Source: Cohnella herbarum
GTDB taxonomy: Bacteria; Bacillota; Bacilli; Paenibacillales; Paenibacillaceae
Assembly (NCBI RefSeq): GCF_012849095.1
Contig: NZ_CP051680.1
Coordinates: 992,001-1,056,000, forward strand
Reading direction: 5' to 3'
DNA: 64,000 bases
The position numbers were made by a program, and so were the translations under genes. The notes under the pieces were generated by a model. That model made no database searches and had not been told where the DNA came from. It saw only the letters and a program-made list of their open reading frames with translations. Numbering within the stretch: position 1 is the stretch's first letter; each line of letters starts with the position of its first letter. This document shows, one piece after another, positions 37,885 to 47,429 of the stretch.

Positions 37885-39680
37885 GTCGCAAGTTCGTATA
37901 CCAAGACGATGAATTAATCGAAAAACCGTTTAACTGGAAGCAAATCGGCAGGCTGTTCACATACGTTAAACCTTATCAATCGGCGGTTACCCGGGTTATT
38001 TTCGTCATGACGGTGTTCGGGATGCTGGCTAGGCTCGCGATACCGTTCCTGATGAGCATGGCGATCGATCGAGCCATTCATCCGGAGGACGGGGACGGCA
38101 ACGTCACCTTGCTGGTTATCTTGGTCGCTACCATGTTAGCCATGTATGGTATGCGATGGTGGGCTCAGAGGTACACGATCCAGCAGACGAACGAAATCGG
38201 CCAGAAAGTGATTTTCGACCTGCGAGCCGCGTTATTCAAACATATTCAATCGCTATCGTTTCGTTTTTTCGACAAACGTCCTGCGGGTTCAGTGCTCGTA
38301 AGGGTTACGAATGACGTGAACTCCTTGCAGGATATGTTCACGAACGGGGTCGTGAACACGGCGATCGATATTTTCCAACTGATCGGGATTACGATTATTT
38401 TGCTCGTTATGGAACCGAAGTTAGGCCTGGCGATCATGATTACGGTGCCTATAATGTTCATCGCATCGTCCACGTTACGCAAAAAAATCCGCATGGCGTG
38501 GCAAGTCGTCCGGATTAAGCAGTCGCGGATCAATTCCCATCTGAACGAGAGCATACAGGGCATCCGAGTCACTCAAGCTTTCGCTCAAGAACAGGAAAAC
38601 ATCGGATTTTTCGACCGCATGAACACGAGCAACATTCGCTCTTGGAATCGGGCATCCGCTCTTAATCAGCTGTTCGGCCCGGTCATCGAAATTACTTCGG
38701 CGATCGGAACGCTGATCCTGCTCTTGTACGGAACGTATTTGATCCAATCGGGTGCGATGACCGTCGGAGTGCTCGTTGCCTTTATCACGTACGTGGGAAG
38801 CTTCTGGGAGCCGATTACGAGGTTGGGGAACATGTATTCCCAGCTATTGATCTCGATGTCCTCGGCGGAACGGATTTTCGAGTTCATGGACGAGAAGCCG
38901 GCCGTGCCCGAGAAGGAACATGCGCTTACTATTCCCGAACTGAAAGGAAACGTTAAGCTAGAGAACGTTACTTTCGGATACGAAACGGACCGTCCGGCTC
39001 TACGCGGAATCAACCTGGACGTGAAGGCAGGCTTGTCCGTCGCTTTGGTCGGGCACACCGGATCGGGAAAAAGCACCATCGTGAATCTGCTCTGCCGCTT
39101 CTATGATACGGTAGAGGGAAGAGTGTTGTTAGATGGAATCGATGTAAGAGACGTATCTATCGAGAGCTTGCGCTCCCAGATCGGAATCGTGCTTCAAGAT
39201 ACGTTTATTTTCTCCGGCACGATCAGGGATAATATCCGCTACGGCCGTCCAGGCGCTACGAACGCGGAAGTCGAGGCTGCCGCCCGCTCGGTGAAGGCTC
39301 ACGATTTTATAGCGAATTTACCGAACGGTTACGACACGGAAGTAGAGGAGCGAGGAAACGCTCTTTCCGTCGGCCAACGTCAGCTGTTATCCTTTGCCCG
39401 CGCGCTGCTTGCTAATCCTCGCATTCTTGTGCTGGACGAAGCGACGGCGAGCATTGATACCGAGACGGAATTGCGCATCCAAGAGGCGCTCGCGACTTTG
39501 CTGCAAGGACGCACCTCCTTTATCGTCGCGCACAGATTGTCTACGATTCGCCATGCCGACTGCATCGTCGTGCTGGATCACGGGGTGATCGTCGATCAAG
39601 GCAATCACGAGGAACTCATGAAACGTCCCGGCCATTATCGCAATTTGGTCGACGCGCAATATCGTTTTCTCTCGGCATAG
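37881..39680 (+). CDS. Heterodimeric ABC exporter, partner subunit
   Basis: The 599-residue half-transporter has six transmembrane helices and an ATPase domain with Walker A GHTGSGKST (near 391) and a normal Walker B with Glu (LVLDEATASID). Its signature is altered to LSVGQRQ, as in BmrD/YheH-type partners. Combined with the previous subunit, one composite ATP site would have both defects and the other would be fully canonical. ATGA overlap indicates coupled translation. Confidence 0.92.
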   Translation: MSRKFVYQDDELIEKPFNWKQIGRLFTYVKPYQSAVTRVIFVMTVFGMLARLAIPFLMSMAIDRAIHPEDGDGNVTLLVILVATMLAMYGMRWWAQRYTIQQTNEIGQKVIFDLRAALFKHIQSLSFRFFDKRPAGSVLVRVTNDVNSLQDMFTNGVVNTAIDIFQLIGITIILLVMEPKLGLAIMITVPIMFIASSTLRKKIRMAWQVVRIKQSRINSHLNESIQGIRVTQAFAQEQENIGFFDRMNTSNIRSWNRASALNQLFGPVIEITSAIGTLILLLYGTYLIQSGAMTVGVLVAFITYVGSFWEPITRLGNMYSQLLISMSSAERIFEFMDEKPAVPEKEHALTIPELKGNVKLENVTFGYETDRPALRGINLDVKAGLSVALVGHTGSGKSTIVNLLCRFYDTVEGRVLLDGIDVRDVSIESLRSQIGIVLQDTFIFSGTIRDNIRYGRPGATNAEVEAAARSVKAHDFIANLPNGYDTEVEERGNALSVGQRQLLSFARALLANPRILVLDEATASIDTETELRIQEALATLLQGRTSFIVAHRLSTIRHADCIVVLDHGVIVDQGNHEELMKRPGHYRNLVDAQYRFLSA

Positions 39681-39687
39681 CTTAGCG

Positions 39688-39733
39688 ACAACCGTTCATT
39701 CGGGCCATCGGGTCCGGAAGGACGGTTGTTTTT
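39688..39733 (+). terminator. Terminator after the ABC exporter
   Basis: ACAACCGT (39688-39695) pairs with ACGGTTGT (39722-39729), then TTTTA; an inner GGGCC/GGTCC pairing can extend it. Confidence 0.8.
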
Positions 39734-39764
39734 AACGAGCTTGTTATTGGGGCTTATGCTCTAA

Positions 39765-40122
39765 CGGCGGCCACCACCGTTAAGCAACAGGAAACCGGAT
39801 TTCGGTGCTCACCACCGATAAGCAGCTGAAAAACCGGCTTCATGGACGAAATAACGGTGCTCACCTCCGTTAAGCAACAGGAAACCGGCTTCCGGGGCGA
39901 AATAGCGGTGCTCACCACCGTTAAGCAGCCGAAAACCGGCTTTCGAGGCGAAATAGCGGTGCTCACCACCGTTAAGCAACAGGAAGCCGGATTCCGGGGC
40001 GAAATAGCGGTGCTCACCACCGATAAGCAGCTGAAAACCGGCTTCATGGACGAAATAACGGTGCTCACCTCCGTTAAGCAGCCGAAAACCGGCTTCCGAG
40101 GCGAAATAGCGGTGCTCACCAC
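39765..40122. repeat. 51-bp tandem repeat array, left part
   Basis: Units begin at 39805, 39857, 39908, 39959, 40010, 40061 and 40112, spaced 51 bp except one of 52, with a partial unit before them. Each starts GTGCTCACCACCGTTAAGCA and ends near GCGAAATAACG or GCGAAATAGCG. At each junction AACGGTG and CACCGTT can pair around a five-base loop. The last unit is cut by the insertion sequence. Since 51 is divisible by three, several frames stay open, but the resulting 17-residue repeats are most likely not protein. Confidence 0.95.
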
Positions 40123-41636
40123 ACTGGCGTTGCATGAAACTTGACGCTACGATTGCAATTTCTTCAATAAGGACTTTTATGAAATATTTTACATCACACT
40201 TGCTGCACCAGTTTCAAAAAAGGGAACCTGCAAGCTGATGTAGGTTGCATTATCCAAATTTTGGGTTTATTGTTGTCTTTGCATCTTTGAAGGTTTCACT
40301 AATGCAACTTCGCATCCATTTGGCTTTAGCTGTTTCGGTGGATGCTTGTTTTTTTGGCGACCTTTCGTCTTCCTACTTGGACGTTTGTTTGCAGCGGCTA
40401 AAAATGCATTCCAACTTCGAAAAGCATACACGCGTACTAATCGTAGCAGTTCCCACTCTGTGTCTGCATGCGCATCAGAAACATCAGACTATAAGCAATC
40501 ATTGCAAGCAAAATGTGGTTCCAGACGGCTTGCGGCTTGTAGCTATACTGTTTGGCGAACTTCAGATGCTGCTTCATCCAGCGAAAGAATAGCTCGATTT
40601 GCCACCGTTGGCGGTATAGGTCCGCAACTTCCCTAGCCGAGAGATCAAAACGGGAAGTGGCAACACGGTATACACGTTCTTTTTCATCCTTAAATTCCAC
40701 TATGCGCACGGGATGCTCCATCCAGCGAAATGTCCCGCCCAGGTAAACAATAGCATCACGAAGTAAGCCGGGGTCAGAAGGATCTGTCGGGTATTCTTCG
40801 AGCACCTGTTTGACCAAATGGTGGCTATTAATCCGAAGAACAAATCGACAGTTCTGCTCCAGCCACCTATCCATTCGGCGGTAGCTGACGTACCCTCGAT
40901 CCATGAGGTATGTCGCGTCAGGATCGACGACAAGTAAATCGGAGCCTTCGTAGTCGCTCACATTTCCTGTCGACGGTACCACGCGGTCTGGAAAGCAGTA
41001 CCCGTCTGACAAAACAACTAGACGCGTATGTACCTTCACGCCACTACGATGCCTTGTGACATAAGTCCAATCGGCCAACTGATGCGGCAAGCGCAGATTC
41101 GTGGAATCGATAATGAAGAGTTTGTTGGACGGTATTTTCTTTTGTTGGGCCGCTGTCTGATGAATGCGTGAAAGAAGCGCATGGAACAAGGCTTCGAGCA
41201 CACAACTTGGGAAATCATCGATACGTCGACTGAGTTGTGATGCACTAATGGCGCAACCAAACTCATTTTGTAAGAGAGGATCGGCTTCAATCTCTTCTTG
41301 GATACGACGTAGAGAATCCCAACCACAGATTTGAGCAGCAACGAAGACTTTAAGTAAGTTAGCGCACCGAAGCTTACGAACGCGTTAATCCAAGCATAGG
41401 GCAGTAAAATCAGTAAGAGGCAACAAAGATAAACATTGACGAATAGTTGTAGAATCCGATACACTCAAGGACGGCTAGTCTCCTTTGTAATGGTGTACGG
41501 ATTGCAACCTACACCACTACAATAGGGGATTTTTTGTTTTCCCTCCACGAAAATACATCATTTAATTACATATATAGTAATTTATAGAGTAAATATTTTT
41601 GTGTTAACTTTAATGCAACGCCAGTGTGCTCACCAC
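40112..41636. mobile_element. IS4-family insertion sequence with 11-bp target duplication
   Basis: The element spans 40123-41625 (1503 bp). Its ends are 25-bp imperfect inverted repeats (40123-40147 and 41601-41625) beginning ACTGGCGTTGCAT, with the first 13 bp identical. GTGCTCACCAC flanks it directly on both sides (40112-40122 and 41626-41636), the 11-bp duplication expected for IS4. A second inner inverted pair, TGTAGGTTGCA (40239-40249) and TGCAACCTACA (41503-41513), borders the transposase gene. One caveat: the flanks are repeat units, so a match is not fully independent evidence. Confidence 0.85.
40268..41468 (-). pseudogene. IS4-family transposase, broken by a stop codon and a frameshift
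   Basis: A TTG at 41468 after AAAGGAG starts a frame SVSDSTTIRQCLSLLPLTDF that meets TAA at 41385-41387, then continues VRKLRCANLLKVFVAAQICGWDSLRRIQEEIE without further stop to 40437. The core has IDSTNL, LMDRGYVSYR and the IS4 YREK motif YRQRWQIELFFRWMKQHLKF. Near 40440-40455 the frame must shift by one base to continue as LLRLVRVYAFRSWNAFLAAANKRP to a stop at 40268. The restored product would be about 399 residues, normal for IS4. With two lesions it should be inactive, although the piece from 41201 to 40437 keeps the DDE core. Confidence 0.85.
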
Positions 41637-41882
41637 CGTTAAGCAGCCGAAAACCGGCTTCCGGGGCGAAATAGCGGTGCTCACCACCGTTAAGCAGCCG
41701 AAAACCGGCTTCCGGGGCGAAATAACGGTGCTCACCACCGTTGAGCAACAGGAAATCGAGTTCAGGGACGAAATAACGGTGCTCACCACCGTTAAGCAGC
41801 CGGAAACCGGATTCCGGCACGAAATAACGGTGCTCACCACCGTTGAGAAACAGGAAACCGACTTCCGGGGGCGACATAACGG
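41626..41882. repeat. 51-bp tandem repeat array, right part
   Basis: Five units begin at 41626, 41677, 41728, 41779 and 41830, all exactly 51 bp apart. They continue the left array, which was split by the insertion sequence. The first two units are almost identical; later units diverge, the usual pattern of array decay at an edge. Confidence 0.95.
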
Positions 41883-42135
41883 AGCCTCTATTTATGCTTA
41901 AAGGGCATGTTTTTACTGAAAAACAATCAAATAAGAGCGCCCATTTCCGTTAGATTTTGAAAAGAACCTTTATAAGCAGAATAACGGCCACCGCTTCTGT
42001 TAGGGGGAAGCAATAACAGGTTTAGAGGGAAGCAATAGCAGGTTACGCAATTACGGTACCATAAAAAGTTGGAACTATTTCAAACTCGCGCCGCGCTCTA
42101 AGATGGATTTATTAGATCCATCGAGGAGGTGTTCC
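41883..42135. other. Intergenic stretch with decayed repeat remnants
   Basis: No gene is visible. AATAACGGCCACCGCTTCTGTTAG (about 41980-42002) resembles the 51-bp unit junction, and two copies of a roughly 20-bp GGGAAGCAATAnCAGGTT sequence lie in tandem near 42005-42045. The far end holds the ribosome site of the next gene. Confidence 0.5.
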
Positions 42136-42435
42136 ATGGAGGGCGAGCGTAATAAACTTAAATGGATTGTATCTGGCGTTCTTTTCGGACCATTCGCTTT
42201 TCTAATCTCATTTTTCATGTGGAGCTCTCTAGCCTCTTTGTTCGGGATAGACTCTAACGATAAAGCAACTTACGGAATGATGGTCATTATGATGATTTTC
42301 GTTCCCGCTGGGGTCATAATCCTGCTGATGCTTAGGAAAAAGAAGAATGCAGCATTATTCCTTATGTCCATGACGATTACCGAAAATACGCTGTACCAAG
42401 CATTCGTGCGTTGGTGGGAACAGAGCGACTGGTAA
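42136..42435 (+). CDS. Small membrane protein of unknown function
   Basis: The 99-residue product has two hydrophobic segments (about 10-35, VSGVLFGPFAFLISFFMW, and 46-68, GMMVIMMIFVPAGVIILLML), then a basic loop RKKK and a short tail. GAGGAGG at 42123-42129 selects the ATG at 42136; the in-frame ATG at 42103 lacks a site. I do not recognise the family. It is next to the repeat and insertion region and separated from the SGNH gene by 171 bp. Confidence 0.65.
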   Translation: MEGERNKLKWIVSGVLFGPFAFLISFFMWSSLASLFGIDSNDKATYGMMVIMMIFVPAGVIILLMLRKKKNAALFLMSMTITENTLYQAFVRWWEQSDW

Positions 42436-42606
42436 TCTTGAGCGTGGGATCTATTTGATTGCGATTTGTTGAGTCCGTGCGTTATTGCGCGGGCTTATTT
42501 ATTTTGTTAATGAGGAGAATTTGAAAATTGTCGCAAGAACCGTTATCGTTGACATCAGCAGGAAAATTCCGGTTATGCTTAAGTCAGCAAGAATGGGGGA
42601 AATCGC

Positions 42607-43425
42607 ATGAAGTCGACTTCTTGGTTGTGGCGAATCTTAGGCTGGACAACGTTAATCTGCATGCTGGTCATGATTACGGGATTCGGATGGGCGTTAAAAG
42701 ACACCTGGTTCCCGAAGGTGGGGCTAGCTTTGCCTAAAGCATCGCAACCCGAAACCGCGACCGGCGGGGACTGGAACGAGAAGCAAGAGCTGTTCGTAAC
42801 GTCCCTCGGAGATTCCTTGACGAAAGGAACGGGAGATTCGACGGGAGAAGGATACGTTAATCGCGTCGTCGAGGGACTGTCGAAACAATTGGACAAGCCC
42901 GTTCATTTGGTGAACAACATGGCGATCAATGGACAAAGGGCAGACCAACTCCTTGAGCTTTTGGACGTCAGCGGCTATAAAAATGCGATCGGCAAGGCGG
43001 ACATCATTCTGTTTACGATCGGCGGCAACGACTTGTTCCAAGTTGCCCAGAACGGCGGATCGCTGGCAGAGGGAGGAGACTTGTCCCCGGAACTTCTGCT
43101 AGAGCGGATACCGGAGACGAAGACGCGCCTAGAGGGCGTTTTCCGTAAAATCAGAGAGCTGAATCCTACGGCGCGCATCGTATACGTCGGGTTATATAAC
43201 GCTTTCTATGATCTCCCGGCGATGAATCAAAAAGGAAGCGAAGCGGTAGCGCTGTGGAACGATTATGCGTTCCGTTTCGCTAAAGCGGACGGCAACGCGA
43301 CGGTCGTGCCGACTTACGATCTATTCGAGTTTAGCTTGATGAAGTACCTTTCCTCGGACCATTTTCACCCGAATGCCCTAGGCTATACCCGAATCTCCGA
43401 AAGAATCGTACAGGCTCTGCAATAA
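42607..43425 (+). CDS. Membrane-anchored SGNH/GDSL hydrolase
   Basis: The 272-residue protein has an N-terminal signal-anchor (about 8-30) and an extracellular SGNH domain. Block I is TSLGDSLTKGTGD (about 62-74), block III FTIGGNDLFQ (about 138) and block V SSDHFHPNALGY near 253 with the catalytic Asp-His. It resembles Bacillus YpmR-type lipase/esterases. GGGGGAAA precedes the ATG. It ends 24 bp before the ABC ATPase gene, so the three genes to 45397 are probably one operon. Substrate unknown. Confidence 0.88.
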   Translation: MKSTSWLWRILGWTTLICMLVMITGFGWALKDTWFPKVGLALPKASQPETATGGDWNEKQELFVTSLGDSLTKGTGDSTGEGYVNRVVEGLSKQLDKPVHLVNNMAINGQRADQLLELLDVSGYKNAIGKADIILFTIGGNDLFQVAQNGGSLAEGGDLSPELLLERIPETKTRLEGVFRKIRELNPTARIVYVGLYNAFYDLPAMNQKGSEAVALWNDYAFRFAKADGNATVVPTYDLFEFSLMKYLSSDHFHPNALGYTRISERIVQALQ

Positions 43426-43449
43426 CACTAACGGGGTGATTAAGCGACG

Positions 43450-44415
43450 ATGAGCATAGCGAGTAAAGAAACGGTGTTGTCCGTTCAAGGATTAAAGAAG
43501 AACATCGGGCGCAAACCGATCATTCATAACGTCTCCTTCGACGTATACGCGGGCGAAATCTTCGGATTTCTAGGGCCTAACGGTTCGGGGAAGACGACTA
43601 CGATCCGCATGTTGGTCGATTTAATCAAGCCGTCGGCGGGTAAAATCATCGTCTGCGGAGAAGATATCGGAATTCATCCGGAGAGGGCTCTCTCGCATAT
43701 CGGCTGTATCGTGGAAAATCCGGAAATGTACGGCTTTATGACTGGGTGGGAAAATCTCGAGCATTTCGCACGCATGCAAGCCGGCATTACGATCGAAAGA
43801 ATTTCGGAAGTCGTCGAGATCGTAGGTCTCGATCAGAGAATTCACGATAAAGTGAAAAACTATTCCTTAGGCATGAGACAGCGTCTAGGCATCGCGCAAG
43901 CGCTATTAGGCAGCCCTAAGCTGCTCATACTGGACGAGCCGACGAACGGCTTGGATCCCAAAGGAATTAAAGAATTGCGCGAATTTATCCGTACTTTGGC
44001 GCAAAGCGGCATGAGCTTGTTCATCTCCAGTCACTTGCTGAGCGAAATTCAACTGATGTGCGATCGCGTCGCGATCATCGCGCGCGGGGAAGTGATCGCC
44101 GTCGGAGAGGTGGAGGAATTGGTGTCCCAAGCGGGAACCTACACGGTTTGGCAGGTGGATCAACCGTCTATCGCCAAACAAATGCTAGAAGCCGAGACTA
44201 GCGTACAACTCGTGTCCGACGACGTTCATCGGATCGACGAAGCCTTGATGTCGACGCTTCATGAACCTATCGTTACGATTATGGACGAGCGACGCGTCAG
44301 CGAATGGGTTAACCGTTTCGTAGCCGCGGGCATCGCCGTCAGCTCCGTGCAACGCGTGGCGCCTTCCCTGGAAGAGCTATTCTTGAAGCTGACGGAGGGG
44401 GAGAAAATTGGCTAA
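43450..44415 (+). CDS. ABC transporter ATP-binding protein
   Basis: The 321-residue ATPase has Walker A GPNGSGKTTT (near 41), signature YSLGMRQRLGIAQALL, Walker B LLILDEPTNGLDP and switch His in SSHLLSE. It belongs to the DRA/BcrA class that works with ABC-2 permeases, often in antibiotic resistance or lipid handling. The C-terminal 90 residues form a typical accessory domain. It overlaps the permease start by 8 bp. Confidence 0.92.
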   Translation: MSIASKETVLSVQGLKKNIGRKPIIHNVSFDVYAGEIFGFLGPNGSGKTTTIRMLVDLIKPSAGKIIVCGEDIGIHPERALSHIGCIVENPEMYGFMTGWENLEHFARMQAGITIERISEVVEIVGLDQRIHDKVKNYSLGMRQRLGIAQALLGSPKLLILDEPTNGLDPKGIKELREFIRTLAQSGMSLFISSHLLSEIQLMCDRVAIIARGEVIAVGEVEELVSQAGTYTVWQVDQPSIAKQMLEAETSVQLVSDDVHRIDEALMSTLHEPIVTIMDERRVSEWVNRFVAAGIAVSSVQRVAPSLEELFLKLTEGEKIG

Positions 44416-45397
44416 TCTACTTTCATTGATTCAGAACGAGACGTTAAAGGTATGGAAGAAAAAAAGGTTCGCCGTCGTCGTGCTCATCTTAATGATTCTG
44501 ATTCCGATTTTCGTCTATGCCCAGATGAAGATCGCCCAGAACAGCGCGAATAAATTTCACGAGGATTGGCGATCGGAGCTGCAAAGCCGCATCACGGACA
44601 ATACGAACGCGCTCAGCAGCGACCGGATACCGGAGGAATGGAAAGAATGGCGCAGAGCGCTCGTGCAGCAGCTGCAATATTACTTGGATCACGATATTAA
44701 TCCGGAATCGCCGAACGCGGTTACGTTCACCCGCCGGTTCATGGATAATGCGGTCACGCTGTTTATCCCGCTGATGGTTCTCGCTATCGCGTCGGATCTC
44801 GTTTCTTCGGAACGATCGACGGGTACGATCAAGATGCTGCTCACGCGGCCCGTTCGCAGGTGGCGTATTTTGTTCGCTAAGCTTGCTTCGCTAACCTTGT
44901 ACGTATCCCTGATCATGATTACGACCGTGCTGCTCTGTTATTTGATCTCCGGTTTAGTATTCGGCTACAAGGGCTGGGGCGAGCCGGTGTTCGTCGGATT
45001 TCAGGTGCAAGGAGCGGACGTGGATACGAGCGGCGTTCATGCCGTTACCCAAGGCGTTTACTTGCTGATGCAGGCAGGACTCATCTGGTTTTCCGCTATG
45101 GTCGTAGCGATTATTGCCTTGATGGTGTCCGTTCTCGTACGGAGCACGGCGGCGAGTTTCGTGACGATGATGGCGACGATTATCGCGGGAACGATCTTGG
45201 CGAACATGGCTTCTTCTTGGAAAAGCGCCAAATATTTGTTTAACGTGAATTTGGAATTATCGTCTTATTTAAGGGGTACTCCGCCTCCGATCGAGGGGAT
45301 GACGCTTGGTTTTTCGCTGGCGGTATTAGGGGTTTGGGGCGTCTTGGCGCTTATTGTTTCATTCACCGTCTTTACGAAGCAAGACATCTTGAATTAG
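44408..45397 (+). CDS. ABC-2-type permease
   Basis: The 329-residue membrane protein has a first transmembrane helix near 22-40, a long extracellular loop with the helix-rich stretch of residues 45-105, then five further hydrophobic segments, the pattern of ABC-2 permeases. RSTGTIKMLLTRPVRRWRILFAKL is the usual coupling-helix region. The TTG start follows GGAGGGGGAG and overlaps the ATPase gene. It forms a transporter with that protein. Confidence 0.88.
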   Translation: MANLLSLIQNETLKVWKKKRFAVVVLILMILIPIFVYAQMKIAQNSANKFHEDWRSELQSRITDNTNALSSDRIPEEWKEWRRALVQQLQYYLDHDINPESPNAVTFTRRFMDNAVTLFIPLMVLAIASDLVSSERSTGTIKMLLTRPVRRWRILFAKLASLTLYVSLIMITTVLLCYLISGLVFGYKGWGEPVFVGFQVQGADVDTSGVHAVTQGVYLLMQAGLIWFSAMVVAIIALMVSVLVRSTAASFVTMMATIIAGTILANMASSWKSAKYLFNVNLELSSYLRGTPPPIEGMTLGFSLAVLGVWGVLALIVSFTVFTKQDILN

Positions 45398-45455
45398 AAT
45401 GAAGGGTAGTGCGTTTGCGTAAGCAAGCGCAAGAGACGAGCAAGGAGGTCCATTC

Positions 45456-47429
45456 GTGACCGATCAATTCGACCTATTCACTGAGAACGCCGCAAACGCG
45501 GGCGGCGATTATAACGCGGATGATATTCAAATTCTTGAAGGATTAACCGCGGTACGCAAAAGACCTGGGATGTACATCGGAAGCACGACGGCGTCGGGGC
45601 TTCATCATCTGCTGTGGGAAATCGTAGATAATGCGGTAGACGAGCATTTAGCGAGATTTTGTTCGAAAATCGACGTTATCGTGCATTCCGATAATTCGGT
45701 TACCGTTATCGACAATGGCCGGGGAATCCCGACGGGGATGCACAAGAGCGGAATACCGACTCCGCAAGTCGTATACACGATTTTGCATGCCGGAGGTAAA
45801 TTCGGCGGCGGAGGATACAAGAAATCCGGAGGCTTGCACGGAGTTGGCGCATCCGTAACGAACGCTTTGTCCGAATGGCTCGAGGTGGAGATTTACCGGG
45901 ATAACAAGATACATAAGATGAGATTCCAGACATGGGTCGACGACAAAGGAATCGAGCATGTCGGCGAGCCCGTTACCGGACTGGAAGTGATCGGCAACAC
46001 GAATCGCACCGGCACGAAGGTTACCTTCAAACCGGATCCGAAAGTGTTCCACGGTCACGTCAGCATGAACTACGATACGTTGTCGGAACGACTGCAGGAA
46101 ATCGCGTTCTTAAACTCGGGCTTGAAAGTGAACATCAAGGACGAACGCAGCGGCAAATCGGACACGTACCACTACGAAGGCGGAGCGCGTCAATTCGTGC
46201 AATTCCTTAACGAAGAAAAATCGGTACTTCACGACGTTATCCATTTTACGGCGGAGAAGGATGAAATCGAAGTTGAAGTCGCGCTCCAATATAACGACGG
46301 TTATACGGAGACGTTGGCTTCGTTCGTTAACTCCATTCCGACCCGCGGCGGCGGTACGCACGAAACCGGTTTTAAAACTGCGTATACCCGCGTCATGAAC
46401 GAGTATGCCCGCAAGACGGCGCAGCTCAAGGAAAAGGACAAAAATCTCGAAGGAAACGATCTTCGCGAAGGCTTAATGGCCGTTATCAATATTAAGATGT
46501 CGGAAGTGGAATTCGTCGGACAGACGAAGGACCAGCTCGGCAGCGCTTCCGCGCGGAGCGCGGTCGATGCGATCGTCGCGGACAAGATGACCGTATTCCT
46601 GGAGGAAAATCCTCAAGTCGGGCAATTATTGATCCGCAAATCGGTCCAAGCCTCCAAGGCGCGCGAAGCCGCGCGCAAAGCACGCGAGGAAATTCGTAGC
46701 GGCAAGAAGCGGAGCGAGAGCGCAAGTCTCGGCGGCAAGCTGTCCCCGGCACAGTCCAAGGATAGCACCCGCAACGAGTTGTTTATCGTGGAGGGAGATT
46801 CCGCGGGCGGTTCGGCCAAACAAGGACGGGATTCCAAGTACCAGGCGATCTTGCCTCTTAAGGGCAAACCGATGAATCCCGAGAAGTCCAAACTGGTTGA
46901 TATTCTGAAGAACGACGAGTACAAAGCGATTATCGCGGCAATCGGCGCCGGTATCGGATCGGACTTCGAAGTAGAGGAATGCAACTACTCGAAAGTCATT
47001 ATCATGACGGATGCAGATACGGACGGCGCGCACATTCAAGTGTTGCTGCTGACGTTCTTCTATCGCTATATGAAGCCGTTAATCGACGCGGGCAAAGTAT
47101 TCATCGCTCAACCGCCTCTTTATAAGCTGACGAGGAAATCGGGAAAGCTAGAGACGGTGCGATACGCTTGGACAGACGATCAGCTTAGCAATTATATGAA
47201 GGAAATCGGCAAAGGAGCCGAGTTGCAACGGTACAAAGGTCTCGGCGAGATGAATCCGGATCAGCTGTGGGAGACGACGATGAACTACGAGACCCGCACG
47301 TTCCTTCAGGTGCAGATCGAAGATGCAGCCAAAGCGGAGCGCCGCGTCTCTACTCTCATGGGCGACAAGGTCGATCCTCGGAAACGTTGGATTATCGAGA
47401 ACGTTGATTTCACGGAGTATGAAGAATAG
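45456..47429 (+). CDS. parE: DNA topoisomerase IV subunit B
   Basis: The 657-residue ATPase subunit of the chromosome-decatenating enzyme has the GHKL ATP site (EIVDNAVDEH, DNGRGIPTG, GGLHGVGASVTNALS), the transducer domain and the TOPRIM domain (FIVEGDSAGGSAKQGRD; MTDADTDGAHI). It is distinguished from GyrB by length and by its direct pairing with parC. AAGGAGG lies before the GTG. parC follows after 76 bp with its own site, so they form an operon. Confidence 0.95.
   Translation: MTDQFDLFTENAANAGGDYNADDIQILEGLTAVRKRPGMYIGSTTASGLHHLLWEIVDNAVDEHLARFCSKIDVIVHSDNSVTVIDNGRGIPTGMHKSGIPTPQVVYTILHAGGKFGGGGYKKSGGLHGVGASVTNALSEWLEVEIYRDNKIHKMRFQTWVDDKGIEHVGEPVTGLEVIGNTNRTGTKVTFKPDPKVFHGHVSMNYDTLSERLQEIAFLNSGLKVNIKDERSGKSDTYHYEGGARQFVQFLNEEKSVLHDVIHFTAEKDEIEVEVALQYNDGYTETLASFVNSIPTRGGGTHETGFKTAYTRVMNEYARKTAQLKEKDKNLEGNDLREGLMAVINIKMSEVEFVGQTKDQLGSASARSAVDAIVADKMTVFLEENPQVGQLLIRKSVQASKAREAARKAREEIRSGKKRSESASLGGKLSPAQSKDSTRNELFIVEGDSAGGSAKQGRDSKYQAILPLKGKPMNPEKSKLVDILKNDEYKAIIAAIGAGIGSDFEVEECNYSKVIIMTDADTDGAHIQVLLLTFFYRYMKPLIDAGKVFIAQPPLYKLTRKSGKLETVRYAWTDDQLSNYMKEIGKGAELQRYKGLGEMNPDQLWETTMNYETRTFLQVQIEDAAKAERRVSTLMGDKVDPRKRWIIENVDFTEYEE

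Noticed and set aside
39754..40144. Open frames on both strands in the 51-bp array, coding for 17-residue repeats
   Set aside because: The unit length is a multiple of three, so frames stay open in several registers on both strands. None has a ribosome site.
39765..41882. Possible CRISPR array
   Set aside because: Units are contiguous, with no unique spacers and no cas genes nearby.
41566..41901. Open frames in the right half of the 51-bp array
   Set aside because: They are the same repeat effect as in the left half, and the insertion sequence has cut the frame.
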